The notes under the pieces are model-generated. The model saw nothing but the letters and a program-made list of their open reading frames with translations. It was not told the origin of the DNA and did not search any database. Below, piece after piece: positions 41,693 through 50,816 of a stretch of 64,000 bases of DNA. The stretch covers positions 24,384 to 88,383 of the forward strand of contig NZ_JBHLWN010000048.1 in the NCBI RefSeq assembly GCF_042432825.1, written 5' to 3'. Positions within the stretch are counted from its first letter, which is position 1; every line of letters begins with the position of its first letter. The translations under genes and the position numbers were made by a program. The stretch is from Gordoniibacillus chartarius (GTDB lineage Bacteria > Bacillota > Bacilli > Paenibacillales > NBRC-103111).

Positions 41693-42091
41693 ATGAAGTC
41701 AACCGATCATTCCCCTAACACTAATCTTCCTCAGATTGAGGACTCCAAGCTCATCCAGCAGCACCTTGCCAACGAGCGAACCTTTCTCGCATGGCTGCGA
41801 ACTTCCATAACGATGGTTGGATTGGGCTTTCTTGCCGCGGGTGTGGTGTTTCGTTCTTCCGGCGAATTCGGACATATCGGGCATATACTCGCAGCAGTTA
41901 TCGGTGTTAGCGCCATTCTGCTCTCGGGCTTGGTCACGGTCTTTGCGGTCAGGAATTACTTTACGAAGCGTGAACATATTCGCGGAAATACATATCATGC
42001 GTCCGACTTTATGATCAAGTTCTCGTCTTGCTGCTTGGCGTTTATTCTTTTAGGCTTATTGCTGCTCATGATCTTCATGCTAATGTATTAG
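41693..42091 (+). CDS. DUF202 / YidH-like membrane protein
   Basis: 132 residues. IQQHLANERTFLAWLRTSITMVGLGF is the DUF202 hallmark (ANERT-LAW-RT), followed by three hydrophobic helices. The function of the family is unknown. The ribosome site is weak. It lies between the two LigD-type genes but is not obviously related to repair. Confidence 0.8.
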   Translation: MKSTDHSPNTNLPQIEDSKLIQQHLANERTFLAWLRTSITMVGLGFLAAGVVFRSSGEFGHIGHILAAVIGVSAILLSGLVTVFAVRNYFTKREHIRGNTYHASDFMIKFSSCCLAFILLGLLLLMIFMLMY

Positions 42092-42221
42092 CGTATAACG
42101 AACTTGCGTTATTCTGTCCGCCCAAAAACATGATTTCTGCAGTAAAATGCTGCAGCGTCCGAATCGTTCCGGGCCTGGCGGCCGAAACTAGGAATACTTG
42201 CTTTCCGAAAGGAGCACTGCC

Positions 42222-43121
42222 ATGCCCGTCGCCTCTTCCGCCAAACAAAAAATTGCGATCCGTGTCGAGGGCTTCGAACTGACCGTTACGAATCCCGACA
42301 AACCGCTGTGGCCCGAAGCCGGGATTACCAAGCTGATGTATCTGGAGAAGCTGCTTGCGCTCGCCCCGTATTTGCTGAAGTATACGCGGAACCGCCATTT
42401 GACGACGATCCGTTTTCCTCACGGCGCCGGGGACGAGAAGGCGTTTTACCAGAAAAATTGCCCCGATCCCGCGCCGGAGTTCGTCCATACCGCACCGCTG
42501 GATGGCATTAACTACATTCATCTCGACTCGGTGCCGACGCTGCTCTGGCTCGGCAGCCTGGCGTCGCTGGAGTTCCATCCGTCCTTTCACTACATCGGCG
42601 AAACGCTGCCGGCAGAGTGGCTCATCGACATCGATCCAAGCATCGACCCGGAGCCTCGCATTATGATGGCCGCGGAAATCATCGGCGAAGCGCTGGACGG
42701 GATGGGCATCCGATCGGTGCCGAAGACGTCCGGGGCGACCGGCGTGCAAATTTATGTGCCGATTCAGTACGGATATACGTTCGAGCAGCTGCGGAAAGTG
42801 GGGCATTTTGTCGCGTCGTATGTCGTCCAGAAGCACCCGAAGCTGTTCACGATCGAGCGGCTGAAAAAAAACCGCGGCGACCTCATCTACGTCGACTACC
42901 TGCAGCACTGGTACAACAAAACGTTATCGGCCCCCTACACGCCGCGTGCGCGCGCCGCCGCATCCGTGTCCACGCCGCTGCGCTGGGACGAGGTCGCGAT
43001 GAATCCGGACCCGCGGGATTTCAACCTGAATACGATTATTCAGCGGCTGCAGCGGACCGGCGATCTGATCGAGCAGTGCCCGAAGCAAAATCTCGACCGC
43101 GTGCTGGCCCATCTGCAGTAA
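42222..43121 (+). CDS. ligD: LigD polymerase (primase-like) domain protein, stand-alone
   Basis: 299 residues of the archaeo-eukaryotic primase superfamily PolDom. FELTVTNPDKPLWPEAGITKLMYLEKL is the typical start, LIDIDPS carries the catalytic Asp pair, KTSGATGVQIYVPI the SGxxGxH-like motif with Gln in place of the usual His, and DLIYVDYLQHWYNKTLSAPYTPRARA the end block. It fills gaps at broken ends bound by Ku, preferring ribonucleotides. ATG 42222 lies nine bases after AAAGGAG. In Bacillus it is fused to the ligase. Confidence 0.9.
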   Translation: MPVASSAKQKIAIRVEGFELTVTNPDKPLWPEAGITKLMYLEKLLALAPYLLKYTRNRHLTTIRFPHGAGDEKAFYQKNCPDPAPEFVHTAPLDGINYIHLDSVPTLLWLGSLASLEFHPSFHYIGETLPAEWLIDIDPSIDPEPRIMMAAEIIGEALDGMGIRSVPKTSGATGVQIYVPIQYGYTFEQLRKVGHFVASYVVQKHPKLFTIERLKKNRGDLIYVDYLQHWYNKTLSAPYTPRARAAASVSTPLRWDEVAMNPDPRDFNLNTIIQRLQRTGDLIEQCPKQNLDRVLAHLQ

Positions 43122-43123
43122 CG

Positions 43124-44134
43124 TTAGTAAACAAACCTGCGTTGGCACCAAAAGCTGAACAAAAACAAGACGCACTCGGTCGCCAGCTTGGCCGGCACCA
43201 GCGGAACCGACAGCGTAATATGAAGAAGATGCAGCAGCCCGTAATTGAGTGCGAGTATCGTTGCCGCCAGCAAGGAATATCGCAGTACCGACGATCCGAT
43301 CCCTTTATTCTTCGAACGGGAAAAGACATAGCGCCGATTGATCGTGTAGTTCGCCAGCGAGCTGCCGACTCTAGCACCGATCACGGCAAGAAGCAAATTC
43401 GAGGTGACCAGCTGCAGGACAAGCAGGAGCACAAAATCAAGCAAGCCCGACATGATCGACGAGGCGCAATATTTGAGGATGGGCAGGTACACCTTGAGCG
43501 AATCGGCTATCGGGCGAAAATGGGAGGAACGGTTGTCGTCCAAATAAATCGTCTCGATCGGCAGCTCCGCAATATGATAGCCTTGAGCGGGAGCTTCGAG
43601 CAGCAGGTTCATCTCGTATTCAAACCGTTCGCCCGGCACCTGGCACAGCCAGCCGAGCATTTGGCTCGGATAGCCGCGAAGCCCGGTCTGGGTATCCCCG
43701 ATGCCGACTCCCGTAACCGCGTCGAAGATTTTGCAGGTCAACCGGTTGCCGAACCGGCTTCGAAGCGGTACGTTCCCCGTAAATTTGCGGCTGCCCAGCA
43801 CCATCGTCGACTGCCGGGCTTCAATAGCCTGGGCGACGGCGACGATGTCCTTCGGCGCATGCTGGCCGTCGCTGTCGGCGCAAACAACCGCCTCCTTCGA
43901 GCCGCGCTCCATCAAATAGCGGAAGCCCGTCTTCAAGGCGCGGCCCTTCCCCATGTTCGACAGATGGGTCAGCACAGTGCAGCCCGCTGCACGCACGGCA
44001 TCGAATATGCCGCGGAAGCGCTCGCCGCTGCCGTCGTCGACGACAACGATCGACGCATCCGTCATCTTGCGCAGGCGCTGAATCAGCTCGACCAGTCGTT
44101 GATCGGGTTCATACGAAGGAATTAATACGTTCAT
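43124..44134 (-). CDS. Glycosyltransferase family 2 fused to a GtrA-like membrane domain
   Basis: 336 residues. Residues 1-220 are a DPM/GtrB-like GT2 domain (NVLIPSYEPDQRLVELI, VVVDDGSG, SNMGKGRALKTGF, CADSDGQH with the metal site). Residues 221-336 form four membrane helices of the GtrA type (SGLLDFVLLLVL, SLANYTINRRYVF, ATECVLFLFSFWCQRRFVY). Such fusions make and flip undecaprenyl-phosphate sugars used to decorate teichoic acids or glycans. It overlaps the phosphodiester glycosidase gene by four bases, so the two act together. Confidence 0.9.
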   Translation of the reverse strand: MNVLIPSYEPDQRLVELIQRLRKMTDASIVVVDDGSGERFRGIFDAVRAAGCTVLTHLSNMGKGRALKTGFRYLMERGSKEAVVCADSDGQHAPKDIVAVAQAIEARQSTMVLGSRKFTGNVPLRSRFGNRLTCKIFDAVTGVGIGDTQTGLRGYPSQMLGWLCQVPGERFEYEMNLLLEAPAQGYHIAELPIETIYLDDNRSSHFRPIADSLKVYLPILKYCASSIMSGLLDFVLLLVLQLVTSNLLLAVIGARVGSSLANYTINRRYVFSRSKNKGIGSSVLRYSLLAATILALNYGLLHLLHITLSVPLVPAKLATECVLFLFSFWCQRRFVY

Positions 44135-45195
44135 GCCGGGTTGCCTCCTTCAATATAAATGATGTCGCTCACGCCGCGCTCTTCTTGTTTGCCCTGCGGG
44201 TTATTGACGACGCGTCCCCTAAAATACATCGTGGAAGAACCGCCGCCGTCCAGATTGTACGCTTCCGTGGCGCCGAGATCGGCAAACAATTGGGCGAATT
44301 CGTCCAGCGTCATGCCCCTGCTTTCGCTTTGTCTGCCGTCTACGACGACAAACACGTAGTGATTCGGCGCGATCATGCCGATCCCGGTGCGGGGGTTGGC
44401 GCCCGAAATCGTGCGATTGCCGAAGTTCGTATCGATTTTTGTATTCTCAAAGCCCTGGATGAGCTGGCCGTTCTTGATCAGCGCCGGACCGAACGAGAAC
44501 GTATGCAGCACCCCGTTGTCGAGCAACGATTGCGCCGATTCGGTTAGTTCGTCGTAGGCGGACATCGTTCCGTCCTTATACAGGGCGACCCCTTCCCGGG
44601 CCGGGACATTGCGGTACAGCTGATCGTTGCGGATGACGACGCCGTCGCTTCGGAAGCCGTAATAATCACCGTTAATCGCAAAGACCGCTCCATGGTCGCC
44701 TGCGATTTCGGACGTGTTCTCCGTAATGTTGCGGCCGAATTGGTTTTTGGCGAAAGCGGCCTGCAGCGCAGCGGCGTCCGCCGCCTTGACGTCGGCCACG
44801 TAATACGTTATCTGGTTGCTGCCGGAGCCGGTTACGACTTTCTTGACCGCAATGTCGACATCGCTGCTGTGATAATTCCAATCGTCCGATGTAACGGATG
44901 TATCGGTTTGTGCGGCAGCCGTGCCGTTAGGCGTGCCGGTAGCCGTTGCGCTTGTCGCGGCTCCTCCAGTGGGGGCTGTGGAAGCTGCGGCGGCATTGGC
45001 TGCGGGAGCGGCTCCTGCTGGGACGGTGGACGTGGCGCTGGCGTTGGACGTTGCGTCTGGAACGACGACTGCTTCCACGTGTTCGATCAGGTAACGGTCG
45101 GCTGCCTTGTAGAGTCCTCCTCCGACCAATACGGTACAAATAGCTGCAATGAAATATCGTTTGCGCATGCGCAGTTTTTTCGGGACGTGTGACAT
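44131..45195 (-). CDS. Phosphodiester glycosidase (NAGPA/DUF2233) family exported protein
   Basis: 354 residues. Residues 11-32 are one membrane helix or uncleaved signal (RKRYFIAAICTVLVGGGLY), residues 40-100 are a flexible Ala/Thr/Ser linker, and the rest is the NAGPA domain: GAVFAINGDYYGFRSDGVVIRNDQLY, NPRTGIGMI, YVFVVVDGRQSESRGMTLDEFAQ, GATEAYNLDGGGSSTM. The family trims sugar-1-phosphate diesters on wall or exopolysaccharides outside the cell. ATG 45195 lies behind AAGGCGG. The frame stays open upstream to 45447, but no start there has support. Confidence 0.85.
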   Translation of the reverse strand: MSHVPKKLRMRKRYFIAAICTVLVGGGLYKAADRYLIEHVEAVVVPDATSNASATSTVPAGAAPAANAAAASTAPTGGAATSATATGTPNGTAAAQTDTSVTSDDWNYHSSDVDIAVKKVVTGSGSNQITYYVADVKAADAAALQAAFAKNQFGRNITENTSEIAGDHGAVFAINGDYYGFRSDGVVIRNDQLYRNVPAREGVALYKDGTMSAYDELTESAQSLLDNGVLHTFSFGPALIKNGQLIQGFENTKIDTNFGNRTISGANPRTGIGMIAPNHYVFVVVDGRQSESRGMTLDEFAQLFADLGATEAYNLDGGGSSTMYFRGRVVNNPQGKQEERGVSDIIYIEGGNPA

Positions 45196-45321
45196 GGTAA
45201 TTCCGCCTTTCTGCCTTGTGAGTGGTTTTCTTATAGGGACAATATAATCTCGCAACCTGAGCTCCTCTTGAGAGTACGTTGAAAGTTTGCTGAAAACGAA
45301 GGAGGTTGTGCAGCAGCCAAA

Positions 45322-45359
45322 TGAAAGAAACCAAGCCGGCGTTGGCTTGGTTTCTTTCA
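45322..45359. repeat. Perfect 16-bp inverted repeat
   Basis: TGAAAGAAACCAAGCC (45322-45337), six-base loop, GGCTTGGTTTCTTTCA (45344-45359). It lies in the leader of the phosphodiester glycosidase gene, more than 700 bases from the end of the upstream cls gene. It could be a terminator, an attenuator or a protein-binding palindrome. Confidence 0.7.
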
Positions 45360-45590
45360 CTTTGCCGGCCCTTGCAGGCTGAAGCAAAGAATCATGAACT
45401 TTCATGGCACATTGTTCGCAGAAATGAATGATGGACCATTTTTTCAAGTGGACGATAATCTGCGTTTAGATCTGTTTGGATTTATTAGGTGTTTCTTAAA
45501 AAATTGAGCCGACCACTTCAAAAGACAATAATGCTTTGGAGTCGAATGGAAAATCGTTGAGAAATACTGACAGTAAAGGAGTCCCCGACC

Positions 45591-45752
45591 ATGGCACATA
45601 TCGAGTATTCAAGATTTCTAATTCAATTTTTAAGCGGTACGGCATTCCCCCCAGCCCTCATGAGAGCATCCATCCGTCATAACGGACTGGAAAGTCGCTA
45701 TTTTCGCCAAATCGGGACGATGGCCGGAGATAACGGATTGTTAGGGCGCTAA
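45591..45752 (+). other. Short open frame of doubtful status
   Basis: 53 codons from an ATG that lies nine bases after AAAGGAG. The first 17 codons are protein-like, and the rest runs into GC-rich intergenic repeat blocks (45,660-45,870). Probably the relic of a truncated gene. Otherwise 45,448-45,930 shows only degenerate repeat blocks such as AACGGACTGGAAAGTCGCTATTTT. Confidence 0.2.
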
Positions 45753-45930
45753 ATCGCCAATCCGGACCCCCAGAAGGCCAAAAATCGCAGATTGCTCGAA
45801 AATAACGCCCTCCCAAACCTCTATCCCGCCCTGATACCTCGAGGACCTAAAAATAGCGGACTGTAGATCCGCTATGGAACAAGACTGGCGTGCCCCGACT
45901 CTGCACATGAACCTCGCCAAACCCGCATTT

Positions 45931-46100
45931 TCGTACCCGGCAGCCTTCGCCTTCCTGTTACGTTGCATCCCCGACGGACGGCCAGCCGCAGCAGCGACAA
46001 CAGTCGTACCCGGCAGCCTTCGTCTTCCTGTTACGTTGCATCCCCGACGGACGGCCAGCCGCAGCAGCGACAACAGTCGTACCCGGCAGCCTTCGTCTCC
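45931..46100. repeat. Direct repeat with 73-bp period (2.3 copies)
   Basis: Copies start TCGTACCCGGCAGCC at 45931, 46004 and 46077. The first two are almost identical over all 73 bases, and the third stops after about 24. It lies directly downstream of the cls stop on the minus strand. Confidence 0.9.
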
Positions 46101-46143
46101 CAGGTTCCGGCTTACAGCCGACAGCCGGGCCTCTTCACCGGTA

Positions 46144-47574
46144 TCAGAATAAAGGCGACAACAGCCTCGCTACGGCTTCCTTCCCCCTCTGTACCCGCGA
46201 GCGCTTCTCAAACTCCGCCGTCAAAATCTCCTCGCTGTCCCGCACATCCTGAATGAAATCCCGCTCCAGCCTCTCGATCATCGGTTTGTCGAAGAACACG
46301 GCATTAATTTCAAAATTGGAGAAGAAGCTTCGCATATCCATATTGGCTGTGCCGACCGTGGCGATCAGATCGTCGACGAGCAAAATTTTCGCATGAATGA
46401 AGCCTTTCCGGTACTGATAAAACTTGACGCCCGCGTGAAGCAGCTCCTTCACGTACGACATCGTTGCCAAATGGACAATTCGCGAATCCGGCAAGCCTGG
46501 AAAAATAATGCGCACATCGACCCCGCTCAGCGCCGACGTCTTGAGCGCAATCTGTATGCTCCGATCCGGGATGAAGTATGGCGTCGTAATCCATACCCGC
46601 CGCTTCCCCGCCGTAATGGCGCTGAAGACCAGCTCGAAGATCGCATCGTAATGCACATCCGGACCGCTCGGCAATATTTGAACCGGCGTCACGGACTGGC
46701 GCTCATGCTCGGGGAACAGCAGCGGATCCGTCAGCTTCTGCTTGCTCGTAAACTCCCAGTCGTTCAGAAACGTTTGCTGCAAATAGTAGATACAATCGCC
46801 CTTAAGCTGCAAATGCGTGTCGCGCCAGAAGCCGAGCGCCATATCCCGGCCTAAATATTCGTCCCCGACATTAATCCCGCCGAGAAAGCCTATACGGCCG
46901 TCAACGACGACGATTTTCCGGTGATTGCGGTAATTCAGACGCTTGTCGAAGAAGGCAAAGACAAGAGGCAAAAAGCAGCAGACCTCCACTCCCGCACGTT
47001 TCATCCGGTCCAAGAAGGCCTTCTTCAGTTTATAACTCCCGACACCGTCCACAATAACCCGCACCTTGACACCTTGCTGCGCTTTGCGGATGAGCATTTC
47101 GGCGAATTCGCGGCCGATTTGGTCGTCGCGGAACGTATAGTACTCGAAGTGTATATGATGCTCGGCCTTCTCCATCGCCTGCAAAATCGCCGGGTATGTA
47201 TGCTGGGCATTCGTCAGTACGTCAACCTCGTTATATTTGGTGATCGGAGATCCCGGCATGTTCATCAGCAGCCCGAACAGCCGCGGGGACTGGCGAATTT
47301 CGTAGCCGCTCATATCGGACAAGCTCTCCAGCTTCTCGCGGCTTTGCGCAAGCGAACGCTGCATTTCGTCAAGCGCCCGGAAGCCTTTGCGCCGTACGAT
47401 GCGGCGCTGCCGATATTCCTTGGCAACGAAGTAATACATCACGAAGCCGATAATCGGAAGAATGAACAAAATCAGCAGCCATGCCACGGTCTTCTCCGGA
47501 TCGCGAAACTCGAGCAGCAGGATGGTTGCGGTTTGGAAAATGAATAGAACCAGCACGATCGTTAGCCACAGCAT
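46144..47574 (-). CDS. cls: Cardiolipin synthase
   Basis: 476 residues. Two N-terminal membrane helices (LWLTIVLVLFIFQTATILLLEF, TVAWLLILFILPIIGFVMYYF) precede two phospholipase-D domains. The catalytic HxKxxxxD motifs are NHRKIVVVDGRIGFLGGINVGDEY near residue 225 and HAKILLVDDLIATVGTANMDMRSF near residue 395. The enzyme joins two phosphatidylglycerols into cardiolipin at the membrane. ATG 47574 lies eight bases after GGAGG. It is divergent from the gerA-type operon. Confidence 0.96.
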   Translation of the reverse strand: MLWLTIVLVLFIFQTATILLLEFRDPEKTVAWLLILFILPIIGFVMYYFVAKEYRQRRIVRRKGFRALDEMQRSLAQSREKLESLSDMSGYEIRQSPRLFGLLMNMPGSPITKYNEVDVLTNAQHTYPAILQAMEKAEHHIHFEYYTFRDDQIGREFAEMLIRKAQQGVKVRVIVDGVGSYKLKKAFLDRMKRAGVEVCCFLPLVFAFFDKRLNYRNHRKIVVVDGRIGFLGGINVGDEYLGRDMALGFWRDTHLQLKGDCIYYLQQTFLNDWEFTSKQKLTDPLLFPEHERQSVTPVQILPSGPDVHYDAIFELVFSAITAGKRRVWITTPYFIPDRSIQIALKTSALSGVDVRIIFPGLPDSRIVHLATMSYVKELLHAGVKFYQYRKGFIHAKILLVDDLIATVGTANMDMRSFFSNFEINAVFFDKPMIERLERDFIQDVRDSEEILTAEFEKRSRVQRGKEAVARLLSPLF

Positions 47575-47680
47575 CGGTTTCACCTCCGCATTAGTGTTAA
47601 CCGCCAGCAATGGAGAATAATCCCCACCGGTTGTGGAAATCTATGCTATAGCAAACTCGACGAACGGAGGAGACCATCGT

Positions 47681-49372
47681 ATGCGACAGAAAGGCAGAAC
47701 CCCCGGTTTGTTGACGCGAATGCTGCATGAGCGCCGCCACCCTTCTTCAGACGAAGGAGAGTCCGGAGTAAGAGCGGAATCCGGCGTTCCGTCTGGGGAG
47801 CCCGGGACGGCATCGCACGTTACCCATATCCGGTTTCTTGATGATCTGAAGCGGGAGCCCTTGTTTGCTTCGCTGGCGGAGAACCGGCAGGCGCTCAAAC
47901 ATTTCTTTCAAGACTGTTCGGACATCGTCGTCCGGGACATCGAGTTCGAAGCCGGGATACCGGGACTGATCGCGTTTACCGACGGTCTGGTGAACAGCGC
48001 CGTACAGCATGAAGCTCTGGAAGCTATGCTCGTGTTCGAAGGTGTCTCTACCGACATCGAGACGTTCATGCATGCAAATTTACCCGTCGGACAAGTCGCA
48101 GCCAAAGACAACTTCGGCGAGGTACTGCTGGGCATTCTCGGCGGCGACACCGCCGTATTCGTCGGCGATCAATCCAAGGCCGTACTGCTGAGCATCCGTG
48201 GTCCCGAGAAGCGCTCGATCAGCGAGCCGGATACCGAGGCCGTCGTCCGCGGCCCCAAGGAAGGCTTTGTCGAAAGCTTGCGCACCAACACGTCGCTCAT
48301 TCGCAGGAAGCTGAAGACGCCGCGGCTGAAAATGAAATCGATGGTGATCGGCAAAGAAACGAACACAAGCATTGTTGTTTCCTATCTGGAGGATATTGCA
48401 GTACCGTCAACCGTTGAAGAAGTGATCAAGCGCATAAAGAAAATCAACATCGACGGCGTCCTGGAGTCAGGCTACATTGAAGAATTCATTCAGGATAACT
48501 CTTATTCCCCGTTCCCGCAGGTTCAGTATACGGAGCGGCCGGATGTCGTCGCCGCAGCACTGTTGCAGGGACGCGTCGCCATCATCGTCGACGGAACGCC
48601 GTTCGTCCTGCTTGTCCCGTTCGTCTTCGCACAAATCATGCAGGCGAGCGAGGATTACTATGAACGCTTCCAAATCGCCACGCTCATCCGTTGGCTTCGT
48701 TATTTGTTTCTCGTATTATCCGTTACGACTCCGGCCTTCTATGTTGCGGTCATGACGTTCCATCAGGATTTGCTGCCGACGACACTGCTGCTCACCATTG
48801 CTGCTGCAAGAGAAAACATCCCGTTCCCCGCGGTCGTCGAAGCCCTGATCATGGAAGTTACGTTCGAAGCGCTGCGGGAAGCCGGGATTCGGCTTCCGAA
48901 GACGATCGGCTCCGCGGTCAGTATATTGGGGGCGCTCGTCATCGGACAATCGGCGGTTCAAGCGGGCATTGTCTCGGCGCCGATGGTCATCGTCGTATCG
49001 ATTACCGGCATCGCCTCGTTTACGATACCGAAATTCAACGGCGCCATCGCCCTGCGCATGCTGCGCTTCCCTATTCTGTTGGTGGCGTCCGTATTCGGCT
49101 TCTACGGAATCCTGCTCTGTGCGATTCTCATCGTCGGCCATTTGGCGGGACTGCGTTCTTTCGGCATACCGTACTTATCTCCGCTCGGTCCGCTATCCGC
49201 TGCCGACCTTAGCGATACCCTCGTCCGCGCTCCGTGGTGGACGATGGACAAGCGTCCGCAATTCATGCCGGTCCAAGACAACGTACGTCTCGATACGGAG
49301 CTGCCTGATGAAATTGCGGAGCAAAGCGGGCAAGAAGGCCGCAATATTGACCACAAGGAGGACGATTCCTGA
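47681..49372 (+). CDS. Spore germination protein, GerA family (GerAA/GerKA-like)
   Basis: 563 residues, the A subunit of a germinant receptor in the spore inner membrane. The N-terminal soluble half contains FFQDCSDIVVRDIEFE and the RGPKEGFVESLRTNTSLIRRKLKTP core, and the C-terminal half about five membrane helices (YFLVLSVTTPAFYVAVMTFHQDL, ENIPFPAVVEALIMEVTFEALREAGIRLP). ATG 47681 follows GGAGGA. It overlaps the GerC-type gene by one base (TGATG), so A, C, the small protein and B form one operon. Germinant unknown. Confidence 0.95.
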   Translation: MRQKGRTPGLLTRMLHERRHPSSDEGESGVRAESGVPSGEPGTASHVTHIRFLDDLKREPLFASLAENRQALKHFFQDCSDIVVRDIEFEAGIPGLIAFTDGLVNSAVQHEALEAMLVFEGVSTDIETFMHANLPVGQVAAKDNFGEVLLGILGGDTAVFVGDQSKAVLLSIRGPEKRSISEPDTEAVVRGPKEGFVESLRTNTSLIRRKLKTPRLKMKSMVIGKETNTSIVVSYLEDIAVPSTVEEVIKRIKKINIDGVLESGYIEEFIQDNSYSPFPQVQYTERPDVVAAALLQGRVAIIVDGTPFVLLVPFVFAQIMQASEDYYERFQIATLIRWLRYLFLVLSVTTPAFYVAVMTFHQDLLPTTLLLTIAAARENIPFPAVVEALIMEVTFEALREAGIRLPKTIGSAVSILGALVIGQSAVQAGIVSAPMVIVVSITGIASFTIPKFNGAIALRMLRFPILLVASVFGFYGILLCAILIVGHLAGLRSFGIPYLSPLGPLSAADLSDTLVRAPWWTMDKRPQFMPVQDNVRLDTELPDEIAEQSGQEGRNIDHKEDDS

Positions 49373-50559
49373 TGGCTGCGCTTAGAAATGGGCTGCGCCG
49401 CGGACTTTCGGCTTTCTTATTAACCGCAGCGTCCCTTCTTCTGACCGGGTGCTGGGACCGCGTCGAAATCAACGATATGGCCTTTGCCCTAACCTCTGCG
49501 TTGGACAAAGAACCGGACGGCTCCTACCGGGTGACCTACATGTTTCCGCTTCCCGGTCAGATGGGAGGCGGCGGAGGCGGCGGGGGCGGAACCGGCGGAG
49601 GCACGGAAAGCTATTATATTGATTCGGAAACCGGGCCTTCGATTCGCGATGCTTCCAGCAAGCTGCAGCAGCGAATGTCGAGACTGCTGTTCATCTCTCA
49701 CCGGAGAACGATCGTCGTCGGCGAGGAGCTGGCCAAGGAAGGCATATCGGACCTGTTCGACTCCGTTCCGCGAATGCCCGAGAGCCGGCTCAGCGCGTAT
49801 TTTATCGTATCCAAAGGTCCTGCCTGGAAGCTGATCAATGCCAAGCCCAAATTCGAACGTTTTCCGGCCGAGACGATCCGCGAGCTGTCCAAATCTCCCG
49901 GCGCGATGAACGTGAACGCCAAGAACGTAGCTATGGCGCTTAGCTTCGACAGCGACCCGATTATCATCTATATGGGAGAGAAGGCGTCGGAGAAAGCGTC
50001 GGTCGTGTCCAAGGAAATTCAAGTGCTGGGGTATGCCCAATTCAAAGGGGACAAGATGGTGGGCGTCTATGAAGGGAGCGCCACGCAGGGACTCATGTGG
50101 CTTCGGGATGAGGTGAAAAGCTATTCCGTCACCTTGAAGGATCCGAAGGAGCAGAAGCCGATCGTCGTTCAAGTGGAGCGCGGCAGCACGAATATCATTC
50201 CTCATATTAAGGGAGATGACATTTCGATTTCCATCGATCTGGATATACGTGCCAAGGTGCGGGAAAACTTTAGCAGCCTCGACATGAACAAAACCGCAGA
50301 TCTGCATACGGTCGAGTCGCTTCTTTCCGCCCAAGTCAAAACCTCTGTGGAGCAAGTCATCGCCCAAATGCAAAAAAAATCCGCCGATTCCGCTCAGTTC
50401 GGGCAGATGATCTGGAGGCATTACCCTGCTATTTGGAATGCCAAGCTGGAGGATCAGTGGGATGAACAATTCCCGAAGGTGAAATTCACCGTTTCGGCCA
50501 AAAGCGGCATCACCGAGGTCGGACTCATTAACCAGAATGTGACGAAGAGGAGCCGATAA
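49372..50559 (+). CDS. Spore germination lipoprotein, Ger(x)C family
   Basis: 395 residues. The signal peptide ends in LLLTGCWDRVEINDM, so Cys is lipidated. This is the C subunit of the germinant receptor on the outer face of the spore inner membrane. Domain-1 features (AFALTSALDKE, SRLLFISHRRTIVVGEEL) and the long C-terminal GerC domain are present. An oddity is a run of about eight Gly (49,565-49,600) between GQM and TESYYID, in a loop that is short in most relatives. It is followed by the small TTG-started gene after two bases. Confidence 0.93.
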   Translation: MAALRNGLRRGLSAFLLTAASLLLTGCWDRVEINDMAFALTSALDKEPDGSYRVTYMFPLPGQMGGGGGGGGGTGGGTESYYIDSETGPSIRDASSKLQQRMSRLLFISHRRTIVVGEELAKEGISDLFDSVPRMPESRLSAYFIVSKGPAWKLINAKPKFERFPAETIRELSKSPGAMNVNAKNVAMALSFDSDPIIIYMGEKASEKASVVSKEIQVLGYAQFKGDKMVGVYEGSATQGLMWLRDEVKSYSVTLKDPKEQKPIVVQVERGSTNIIPHIKGDDISISIDLDIRAKVRENFSSLDMNKTADLHTVESLLSAQVKTSVEQVIAQMQKKSADSAQFGQMIWRHYPAIWNAKLEDQWDEQFPKVKFTVSAKSGITEVGLINQNVTKRSR

Positions 50560-50561
50560 GA

Positions 50562-50795
50562 TTGGATATCGTATTCAAAACCATCTTTCCGCTGCTTTTG
50601 TTTCTATTTGTCGTCACCGATTGGCCCGGCCTGGGTAAAACCTCTACACCCTTGAAAATTACTTACGGGCTAATCATTTTACTCGCAGCAACATTTTACA
50701 TGTTCCGGTTTACCGGTTACGAGCCCCCGACCCCAATCCGATTCTTCATTGAACACGTAGCTCCGGCTGTGGAAGCAATGCTTGGTCTGAAATAA
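50562..50795 (+). CDS. Small membrane protein in the ger operon
   Basis: 77 residues with two hydrophobic helices (FPLLLFLFVVTDWPG and LKITYGLIILLAATFYMF) and a short amphipathic tail. It starts at TTG nine bases after GAGGAG. It lies between the GerC and GerB genes. Small extra membrane proteins, called D subunits in some Bacillus operons, occur in germinant receptor operons and modulate them. This may be such a subunit, but sequence similarity cannot be judged by eye. Confidence 0.65.
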   Translation: MDIVFKTIFPLLLFLFVVTDWPGLGKTSTPLKITYGLIILLAATFYMFRFTGYEPPTPIRFFIEHVAPAVEAMLGLK

Positions 50796-50816
50796 CTAGG
50801 AAATGAGGAATGTGCC

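Noticed and set aside
42617..44125. Long plus-strand open frame overlapping the GtrA-type glycosyltransferase
   Set aside because: It covers parts of two well-supported genes on both strands and is rich in Arg, Gln and His, as antisense frames in GC-rich DNA are.
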